Source of the DNA: Bigelowiella natans CCMP2755
Taxonomy: Eukaryota; Cercozoa; Chlorarachniophyceae
NCBI GenBank assembly: GCA_000320545.1
Contig: ADNK01002392.1
Span: 1-28,582, forward strand
Length of the DNA: 28,582 bases
Direction: 5' to 3'
The position numbers were made by a program, and so were the translations under genes. The notes under the pieces are model-generated. The model saw only the letters and a list, made by a program, of their open reading frames with translations, was not told where the DNA came from and made no database searches. Of this stretch, positions 21,430 to 28,582 are shown one piece after another. The stretch's first letter is position 1. Every line of letters begins with the position of its first letter.

Positions 21430-22818
21430 ATGCTGCATGATGGACTCAAGTTGAAGAAGATGCTGCTGCCATGCAAGTGCCAGCTCAAGAGGAAGAGGAT
21501 GCAAGAATTTGCCAATCTGGCGAAGATTTGGGTCAGGCACGAAGCATCGGATGTGAGCGCAATGCAAATCTTGGTGAGCAACTTCTCAGGAAGTTGAGAG
21601 CCGGGGGCACATGTGTCGATGCCGTCTCAGAGCACGGTTCTGACAATGACTTTGTGGGTCTTTTCTTGATGGATGGACATGCATTCTGCAACATTCTGCT
21701 CCCGAAGTTTGAGATGCAGTGCAGGAAGAGGGCTGTGCGTCGAAGGGAATCCAAAGATGGTCATGACAATTCCGGCCGGAGACGAAGGGACAAATGTCGG
21801 CATGCATGTCAGGCACTCATCAATGTGTGATGTGCTGTCTAGCTGTGCGTTGGTCACACTGTGTGAGGTTGTGTGTGAGGCATTGCATTTGTGCGTGTTG
21901 CAGGTCAAAAGACAGGGTTTTCACTGTTGAACAAACTTTGGCAATCACTCTTCGGTGCATGGTGGGTGACATTGACGTCAGAGGAAGGCAGCTGGAGAGT
22001 GGACGACACAGAGCAACAGTGGATGGACACATGAACTTTGGCATGGAATGTCTTCTGCACACTGAATGTGAACACCTCGACGTTCGCATGCCGACTGCGG
22101 AGGAGATGAGGCATCTAGCAACAGCCGTGAAGGGCAGATGCATGCAGACAGGTGCGCATTGCGTCGTCGCATCACCCCTGATTGATTGTGCATTTGTTTC
22201 ATCATCACAGCTGTTCACGTCGTGCGTTCCCCAACAATCACAACTGATGTGTTCACATTGTTGTGTGCGCGCTCACTGCAGGTGTTGCACGTGTCCACAG
22301 GAATCAAACACAAGGTGTTGCATGGCGTTTGGGGCTTCATCAAAATTGACGGCACGATGCATGAGTCGCAGCGTCCTGAAGTCGATTCAATCCAGCGGCA
22401 GCATCACAATGGCCATTGCGGAGTGACAGGCCACAAATCTGTCTGCTTGACGAAAGCTGATGGCTGCATTGCTTGGGCCAGGTTGACAAAAGGAATCCTT
22501 TGCGACAACAACATCTGTGCCGGTTTGGAACTGATGCTGCACGAGATCACACCGCCTGGTTCAGGTCTAGCAATTTTGGGAGACAGCGCATTCCGTCAAA
22601 GTGCGTTTTGTCACAGACCCTGCACCGAGCGAGAGATGCCAAACTTGAGGGGGCGCTTGGCTGCTGTGGCCAAGCACAACAAAGAAGTGTTCTGTCTTCG
22701 CACCGCTGCTGAATGGGGAGTCCAAGACGTGAAAACACAGTGGCACACACCCGGTGCAAAATTCATGCAATTTTGCAGAATTTTGCACTCATTGTGTTTC
22801 ATCATGCACTTTGATTGA
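21430..22818 (+). CDS. DDE-type transposase, PIF/Harbinger-like (DDE_Tnp_4 style), four exons
   Basis: A transposase of about 365 residues that would excise and integrate its element in the nucleus. Exons with matching phase: 21430-21573, 21633-21826, 21904-22151, 22301-22818. The N-terminus is basic ('LKRKRMQEFANLAKIW'). The helical middle includes 'FVGLFLMDGHAFCN' and 'FTVEQTLAITLRCMVGDID', followed by 'VRMPTAEEMRHLA'. The catalytic part has 'VWGFIKIDGTMHESQRP', 'GHKSVCLTKADG', 'LCDNNI', 'LAILGDSAF' and 'RTAAEWGVQDVKTQW'. These match the order of iDgTh, G-x-K, h-D, GDxaY and R-x-x-x-E-x-x-G-x-x-K blocks of the Harbinger/HARBI1-like superfamily, with the acidic residues present. Alternative acceptor at 21631 changes phase and is less likely. 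The tail after 'KTQW' runs into non-coding-like sequence, so the C-terminus may be truncated. No stop interrupts the model, so it may be a recent or still intact copy. Confidence 0.72.
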
Positions 22819-23215
22819 TGTTTCATTTTGCACCTGTTTGCACCAGGGTGTGAACATGATGATCTCATGTCAAAACCATTTTCACACTTTGGTGCAAAAA
22901 AGCATCAATTTGCACCATGAATTCAAGCGAATTTCACACCGTGGTGTGAAACTTTTGCAGAATTCACACCAAGTGTGATGCGCATCCACGCTGCGTGTGC
23001 CCTGTGCTGCGGTCGCGCGCGCCTGTTCTCGTGCGTCCGCTCATTGGGGTGTTCCTCAATGCCCGCAGGCAGCTCAGAGCGCAGCGTGCGCCAGCGGCGC
23101 AGCGCATGGACCACGGAGTGAACGTGCCGTGCTGTCAGCGGATCGTCGCGCGCACATGGAAACACTCAATCACACCGCGGTGTGAAATTCAGAAAACATT
23201 TGCACTGGGTGTGAT
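22740..23215. repeat. CACACC/GGTGTG palindrome region with GC-rich core
   Basis: From 22740 to 22985 the words GGTGCAAAA, TTGCACC, GGTGTGAA and TTCACACC recur. 22932-22951 is an inverted repeat with 9-base arms, and 23170-23185 ('TCACACCGCGGTGTGA') is a perfect 16-base palindrome. Both are followed within about 30 bases by GTGTGATG. Between them, 22983-23160 is strikingly GC-rich and CpG-rich. The arrangement suggests an element end, or a small insertion between related flanks. Confidence 0.5.
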
Positions 23216-23218
23216 GAG

Positions 23219-23810
23219 AACAATGAACAATGAACAATGAAGAAAGCGTTGATCAAAACTGCACGCGCCAGAACCACGTGGGAGACAGGCATTTGCACGC
23301 AGCAGAGCCTCAACAACACTCGTTGCAAGGACTTGTCAGCACCCTGTTGGTGAGAGACACCAAAAAATCAGCCGCAACCCATGAAATTGGCAAGGATGCC
23401 GATTGATGGTGTCGTTGAGATGTGAATTGATTGGAACTGAAGCTGGCATCTTGGATGCCGAACAGCAGCAAAATTGTCAAGCAGGACAATGGTTCCACGG
23501 AAAGCCCTGTCGATTTCTTTGTCAGTCGAAGGGACACCAGATGTGGCCCCCAAAGCAAGGCAGAACTTGTCATGGGAAGACATGGCTGAGAAAGCACGCA
23601 ACGTGACCACATCATCATTGGCATCAGGTTGATGACGAGACACCAGGTGACGAATCCTGGTCCAAAAACGGTCTCTGATGTCGCACGTTCCTTGGCAGGA
23701 GAACAAAAGGTGCATCAAGGACATGTCTTCGTGAGAATCGCACAGGGAGCACCAGAGAACATCAAGAAAAACATGGGAGCATCCAATGCACAGGGCCTTC
23801 ACGGCTCACT
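23219..23810 (-). mobile_element. 5'-truncated LINE (non-LTR retrotransposon) fragment
   Basis: Minus-strand frame 23802-23368 encodes the C-terminal end of a LINE polyprotein. It begins near 'VLWCSLCDSHEDMSLMHLLF' with a Cys-x2-Cys...His-x4-Cys knuckle (zf-RVT type, ending 'HLLFSCQ'), then 'IRDRFWTRI'. The reverse-transcriptase core upstream is missing, as in a typical 5'-truncated copy. At its 3' side the sequence ends in about three units of GAACAAT (23218-23242), like the short tandem tails of some LINE families. The copy cannot be autonomous. Confidence 0.72.
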
Positions 23811-23814
23811 AACA

Positions 23815-23992
23815 TTTTGGAAATGTAGTTTTTCATCATTAGGTGTGGTCGCATTGACATTTCCGTCGGGTTTTTTGACAAATTATTATTGAGACATAGA
23901 TCTAATCCAAGTTGGCTCGGATTATTTGTCAAAAAACCCAACGGAAATGTCAATGCGACCACACCTAATGATGAAAAACTACATTTCCAAAA
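23815..23992. mobile_element. 178-bp fold-back element (MITE-like)
   Basis: Two inverted arms of 69 bases (23815-23883 and 23924-23992) differ at only one or so positions and enclose a 40-base loop. The arms start 'TTTTGGAAATGTAG' and end 'CTACATTTCCAAAA'. There is no coding capacity. A clear target-site duplication is not visible; flanks are 'CTAACA' and 'CAATAG'. It lies directly at the truncated 5' edge of the LINE fragment. The RNA would form one long hairpin. Confidence 0.9.
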
Positions 23993-24558
23993 CAATAGAC
24001 CCACCCTTACTCCAATAGTCGTTGTAAAAACTTTTGCGAAAATATCTAATGTTACAAGACATTTGCAGTGGAAATTGTTTTTCCGAGCCAATAAAATAAT
24101 GAAAATGCCCTCAATAATGACATGATAAATGTCTTTATTTTGCGGCTGCCGTTTCTCTCTTTCGTCGTGACGTCTTGTGAACTGCATTTTCCAAGATACC
24201 GAATTACGCAACATCGCAAAACTAGGTACTACATGTGCCACCAAGGCATGGAGGGGGGAGGACGTAACGTGAGGTGCTCGTATTGTTTGACGCGTTGGTC
24301 AGAAAAATAAATTCCGCATGTTTGATATCAAACGGCGGCCATAATTCAAATACGTCCGGTCATCTGGATGTCTTGATCTATCTGCAGTAATCCTCATTAA
24401 TGCAATGATTTGCCGTGAGGCGCGATGTTTCCTAATCTTGAAAGCACTCTTATGCAGAGCATGCGTTCGTGAAACTGTGAAATGCAAGAGACAAACGGAA
24501 GCGTTGAGAGAAACTCGAGTTGGCATTTGGGAACTGAAGCTTTTTGTATGTTCAGAAC
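23993..24558. other. Spacer, no supported gene
   Basis: Ordinary mixed-composition sequence with short frames on both strands. I recognise no exon. A plus-strand stretch near 24260 reads 'RNVRCSYCLTRW' before a stop at 24310, too little to call. This region may hold the promoter of the small ORF at 24559. Confidence 0.4.
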
Positions 24559-24885
24559 ATGGGGCAAGTCCAGCTCACAGTGACTCATCATGAGAACTTC
24601 ATCGGAACCACAAAAGCAGCAACCATAACCATCGGGCGCAAAGATGAAGCTCCAGTTTTCACTAAGAAGCTGAGCAGAGAAGCTTTCATGGCCTTCCGGA
24701 CAAAGGTGAGAGCCAGCATTAAAGGCTGGGAGAAATTTGGAGAAGGAAATGAATGCAACAAAGAGGTCGAACGTGATGACGCCAAACATGTGGAGAAAGT
24801 TTTGCAAGAATTATGCATGCTCCTTCCCGAGGAAAAGAAAAAATTGGATGAGTTTCTCAATGGAAAGGAAGGCAAAAAAAACTGA
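24559..24885 (+). CDS. Small uncharacterised charged protein, 108 aa
   Basis: An uninterrupted frame starting 'MGQVQLTVTHHENFIGTTKA', followed by a beta-like part ('ATITIGRKDEAPVFTKKL'), then Lys/Glu-rich helices ('EAFMAFRTKVRASIKGWEKF', 'HVEKVLQELCMLLPEEKKKL'). Composition is protein-like, with no simple repeats. A poly-T followed by 'ATGTTCAG' just upstream could be an acceptor, so it may be a last exon rather than a whole gene. It lies outside the LINE and fold-back element but within the mobile-element neighbourhood. No family recognised. Confidence 0.45.
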   Translation: MGQVQLTVTHHENFIGTTKAATITIGRKDEAPVFTKKLSREAFMAFRTKVRASIKGWEKFGEGNECNKEVERDDAKHVEKVLQELCMLLPEEKKKLDEFLNGKEGKKN

Positions 24886-26456
24886 GAGACTCTGTGCTGG
24901 ACTGATGTGTGGAATGAGTTGTTTTTTTTTGAACCGTTCTCGTGGAACAATGCTTGTGACATGAAAAAATAAGCATCGAAATCACCTCCGAGCTGTAGGT
25001 AGGAAGGAAGGGGTATGTCTTGAATTATACTGATTGGAGAATGCAATGCAGACGTTATCTCTGCGGCAACAGATCTAGAGATATGAATTCACCATGTGAT
25101 TACAGCAGTTGTTACACAGAACTAGGAAAAAAAATGCGTCAAAGTCAAATGCAAAAGTCACGCAGCATCGACCAAAGTGATTCAAAATCTTCTCGATGTA
25201 GTCATCCTAACACGTACTAGCGCAACAATGTGTAGCTACATGTGAGACGGATGTGATGAATTGTGATTAAACCTTTTCACAAAAGACAATGATGGACATG
25301 TAACATCATGCGTGTGCCATGCATGCCATTGCAGAACTTGCACAATGCACGAGCAGGATTTTGCATGACCTGATCAAATGCACATGTTTAGCTGGCGGCA
25401 CATGCAAAAACTCGATGGGACACTGCAAAATTGTGCGATGCACAACTAGACGACATGACATGAAACACATTGACGAAACACGTGCAATGAAGAACCCAAA
25501 TTTGCACATTTCGTTGATGTGAATGAAAATGAATGGATTGATTTTGCCACGCACATGCAGACAACATTTGAGACAACCTCAAAAACATTTTTCAGCCAGC
25601 AGGGGATGCTGATGACAGACATCGTTGCAAACATGATTTGCTGTTCAATGACAGTGACAAAAACATTGTGGACACAGTGATGGCATGCATGGTGTGCACG
25701 TGATGTGCATGCTGCAATGCTTCATTCGTGATCAACGCCATCAACGTTGGCTCAACCGCTCAAACAGCTGGTCATCAGAAAACATGCAAGTGCAGACAAA
25801 GCATTGCACGCATCACAGCAACTCAGCGAAACTGCAAAACAGTCAGGTCATCCAATTTCCATGCATGTCACCCAGTCTAGCAGTGCCTGCAACTCGAGAG
25901 CGGCGCTCACACGCCACGTGCACACGCACATACACACCTAGACACATTGTGCACACACACACGCACACGCATCAGACATGCATGTGCACGCATGCACACA
26001 TCTAGCTAGACATTGTGACATGTCCACACGCGCACGTGGTTAGGTGGGCGCGTGTTCAGCACTGCTAGACTGCTCGCAGAAGCACAGGATCAGCATGCAC
26101 TAGAATGAACTGGACAATTCTGGAATTCTAGAATTGTTGCACAATGAATTGCAATGTTGCGCAAATCGCAGGGTAGCAGGCTAGCAGGTGTCGCAACATC
26201 TGACATGGCGCCGCCCATGATCGAATTGCCTAGCTGTGGAGCTAGTCGTGTCGGCGTGCTTGCAATTTTAGTAGCCGCAACGTTCAATTTGCAACAACGC
26301 ATGAATGCGTGACATGAAATTCAAATTTTGCAACAAAATCTCATCATGCATCTTTAGATCTGCCGGAGGTGCATACAAATTCTGGAAGGAGTCGATAAGG
26401 TAAGAGACATGTAATAAGTGAGATGGGTGTGATGGAGAGTACTTCGTTATAACTAA
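24886..26456. other. Third CATG/CTAG/TGCA-rich island with dispersed repeat copy
   Basis: No gene is supported. From about 25200 to 26340 it has the same word bias as the islands at 9.4 and 15.6 kb, including 'ACATCTAGCTAGACATTGTG' near 26000. It contains the second copy of the 18.1-kb repeat. One plus-strand stretch, 26356-26400, looks like an exon (acceptor TTTAG, donor GTAAGA, reading 'SAGGAYKFWKESI'), but no partner exon was found. Confidence 0.5.
25328..25532 (+). repeat. Dispersed repeat, inverted diverged copy of 18134-18340
   Basis: The plus strand here aligns with the minus strand of 18340-18134 over about 205 bases. Shared landmarks are 'GAACTTGCACAA', 'AACTCGATGGGACAC', 'ATTGACGAAACACGTGCAA' and 'AAGAACCCAAATTTGCA'. 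Translated, both read '...NSMGH...RCT...IDETRA-x-KNPNL-x-ISLM', so it may derive from coding sequence of an element. I estimate roughly three quarters identity by eye. Confidence 0.75.
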
Positions 26457-26573
26457 CTACAATTCGATATCATCCTCCTCTTTCCCCTCATCGTTGCCTC
26501 CGATTTCATCATCTCGTTCTTCATCTACGACTTCCTCGTGGTTTCGGGCTGCTGTCACCGTTATTTAACACAC

Positions 26574-26625
<52 letters not shown>

Positions 26626-27177
26626 GTGCAGAGAAAGAGAAAGAGAGGGAGAGAGAGAGAGAGAGAGAGAGAGAAATGAAATGTTTATTTTGTACCACAT
26701 AAGTAATATTGCGTGTGTGTGTGCTCGGGAGCGAAGCCATAAAAGCCATCAGTCATCACAACTGTAAGAATATATGTGGTTTGCACCGCCGTTTCTATAG
26801 TAATAGTAGTAAAACTACCTGCTGCTGCTGCTCCTGGTGGTGGGCTACTCATCTCTACTGATGCTGCTGCCGCAGTACCGTCAACACCCTTTTCATCCAC
26901 AACACTCTCGTCGCCTCCAGCAACTACCAATATGATAATAACAAATAAGAATAACAAATAATAATAATATTAATAATAAGAAGAAGAATCATCATTCATC
27001 GTCAGGGTGTACACAGTCTTAATAGGACAGGATGCCTCGAATGAATGAATCCTTGACTTGTTCGTGTATTTGCTGAAATTATCTGACTGTTTCCTTTCCC
27101 ACTACCGCTTTCATTTCTTTCCACACCTCCCGACTGCTCCATAATCCCTGTTGTTATTGCATATTACGTGCGCATTT

Positions 27178-27216
<39 letters not shown>

Positions 27217-27338
27217 TATGCAGCAGCAGCAACAACCCACAGAAGAGAAATATGTTGTTTAAAAACTCATACTCATTCGTTTGATTTTACCTTGTGCACT
27301 TGACTGTCGTCCCACCTGAACAGCATCGTTTATGGAAA

Positions 27339-27408
<70 letters not shown>

Positions 27409-27586
27409 AATATATGAGACAATGTTCGATATTCTGAGGTGAAAATAGCATCAATGCATGATCAAATGAAGCTGTTTACGTTAACAAGGTGGCACTTATT
27501 ACACATAACAGATCTAATATGTATATAATATTGTGTGTTACCATCGTCGTCGTCTTGATTTTCTTTTTTATCACCAGCATCATCAC

Positions 27587-27619
<33 letters not shown>

Positions 27620-27748
27620 GTCTCGCTTACATTGCTGCCGATCGAATCGAAGGCCATTAGGTTACAAACCATGCTAAATCCCGCCAGGCACTAGTACAGC
27701 AGTACCAAGTAGTACACAGTATTTCCATATTAAATAATAAATACAAAC

Positions 27749-27791
<43 letters not shown>

Positions 27792-28159
27792 TTACATGGT
27801 ATGCACATGTAAAAAGATAGGTCGGAAGGAGATACCCACCCTTGCCAACGACGATGATATACATGGTGAAAACCAAAAATGAGAATTTTGGGAAAATGAC
27901 AAGAAATAATCGTGCGGATAAGGGGGGGGGGGGTCATGAGTAGAACACGAGCAGCAAAAATAACAACAACTCGCAAATATTAATTATTGGATACGGAGTG
28001 GAGATGTGAGTGATATTTAATGAGCGACTCCTCCTCACCATGGCTAGGAACATCAACACAAATGCTGTGTGGGGCGAAGAACTGGAGAACTCACCTTGGA
28101 TGATGATGATGATAACACAAAAGCAGATTAGTAACAAATAGCCTTCTTAGCGCCATCAT
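26457..28159 (-). CDS. Tentative low-complexity acidic protein, small exons
   Basis: A phase-consistent chain on the minus strand: 28159-28095 ('MMALRRLFVTNLLLCYHHHH'), 27673-27631 ('MVCNLMAFDSIGSN'), 27315-27291 ('VGRQSSAQ'), 27147-27106 ('IMEQSGGVERNES'), 26923-26819 ('VAGGDESVVDEKGVDG', then Ala/Pro-rich) and a last exon from 26551 or 26548 to the stop at 26457 ('HEEVVDEERDDEIGG'). The first four internal splice sites look good. An alternative last exon, 26761-26685 ('VVMTDGFYGFAPEH'), is in the same phase. The N-terminus resembles an organelle or secretory leader. The product would be about 150 residues, unrecognised. Purine-rich DNA can mimic acidic coding sequence, so confidence is low. 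Confidence 0.38.
26575..26674. repeat. (CA)n-(CG)n-(GA)n compound microsatellite
   Basis: (CA)n 26575-26609 runs straight into (CG)n to 26626, then a short TGCA link and (GA)n to about 26674. The alternating purine-pyrimidine part, about 50 bases, is a strong Z-DNA-prone sequence. It lies between the two alternative last exons of the tentative minus-strand gene. Confidence 0.9.
27180..27786. repeat. Microsatellites: (AT)n, (CA)n, (GA)n, (CAT)n, (AT)n
   Basis: (AT)n 27180-27212, (CA)n 27340-27362, (GA)n 27369-27405, (CAT)n 27590-27619 and (AT)n 27753-27786. They alternate with the small exons proposed for the minus-strand gene, as in the sugar transporter at the left end. Confidence 0.9.
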
Positions 28160-28582
28160 CGTGGTGAATTTGTGATGCATTTATGATCAAAGGTGAGCAT
28201 CTGTTTCTACTGTATCAGCTACCGACTATTATCATTATCATTATCATTATTATCATTATTATTACTTGCTGTACGTGCATCATCCTTATTATCTTTTACT
28301 AATGATCTTAATAATACCGAGAGAAGCCTCGCATCTTCCAAGGAAAACAAGCCATGAGAGAAAGAATAGCACTGCCGTCGTCATACTAACACCGACCTGT
28401 TGTCATCGTCATCATCATTATCATCATCATCATCAGCAGCAGCAGCAGCATTGCCAATGAACTTGTTCCGTGTTTCACATATCATGTTGCCGTCCATTCA
28501 CTGCCCTTCTTCTTGATCTAAGACCCTTCCCCCCGCCCCCGCCCTACCTCTCTCTCTACACGTACTACGTACGTACGTACGT
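28160..28582. other. Right-edge spacer with trinucleotide repeats
   Basis: No gene is supported. (ATT)/(CATT) tracts lie at 28230-28265, (CAT)n then (CAG)n at 28403-28451, and the window ends in a (TACG)n tract, 28559-28582. The upstream region of the minus-strand gene may lie here. Confidence 0.6.

Noticed and set aside
26461-26570. Plus-strand hydrophobic stretch ('LLFPLIVASDFIISFF')
   Set aside because: No acceptor lies between the candidate exon ending at 26400 and this stretch; the pyrimidine-rich strand gives hydrophobic codons by composition.
27674-27976. Minus-strand 100-aa ORF
   Set aside because: It crosses an (AT)n repeat and shows no exon-like boundaries or family motif.
1-28582. 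CRISPR arrays, rRNA or tRNA genes, bacterial operons
   Set aside because: No direct repeats with unique spacers, no cloverleaf with A/B boxes, and no rRNA motifs were seen; splicing shows a eukaryotic nuclear region.

Overview
The window is nuclear DNA of a eukaryote. It has spliceosomal GT-AG introns, very short exons (mostly 40-110 nt), a gene for the U2 snRNP protein SF3B6, and di- and trinucleotide microsatellites filling introns and spacers. I read it as a unicellular protist or alga, but nothing here fixes the lineage. Almost every gene is broken into small exons, so open frames alone mislead. The models below were built by hand from splice sites, phase continuity and protein logic.

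Layout. (1) 1-3978, minus: a GLUT/SLC2-type sugar transporter in at least 13 tiny exons, its 3' end cut by the left edge. (2) 3979-5428: microsatellite-rich spacer. (3) 5429/5738-9185, plus: a polytopic membrane protein in about 15 exons, made of two copies of a four-helix unit. (4) 9186-10642: spacer with a CTAG/CATG-rich island, then (AT)n and (GT)n tracts. (5) 10643-11005, minus: intronless SF3B6 (p14), divergent from (6) 11049-15532, plus: a long acidic, poly-Ser and coiled-coil protein in about nine exons. (7) 15533-16834: second CTAG/CATG island. (8) 16835-17678, minus: a small single-helix membrane protein in five exons.

(9) 17960-24000 differs in texture (rich in TGTG, CATG and TGCA words) and is mobile DNA. 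It holds minus-strand ORFs with a possible 2OG-oxygenase-like segment, an intron-containing plus-strand DDE transposase (21430-22818), a GC-rich block between CACACC palindromes, a 5'-truncated LINE fragment on the minus strand (23219-23810), and a 178-bp fold-back element (23815-23992). (10) 24559-24885, plus: a small unrecognised ORF. (11) 24886-26456: third island, including a diverged inverted copy of a repeat also present at 18.1-18.3 kb. (12) 26457-28159, minus: a tentative small-exon gene for a low-complexity acidic protein.

The cellular genes (sugar uptake, an unknown membrane protein, branch-point recognition, a coiled-coil protein) form no obvious pathway. The most promising points are the duplicated tetraspan family, the overlap between (TAG)n microsatellites and splice donors, the three CTAG-rich islands, and the layered mobile elements.
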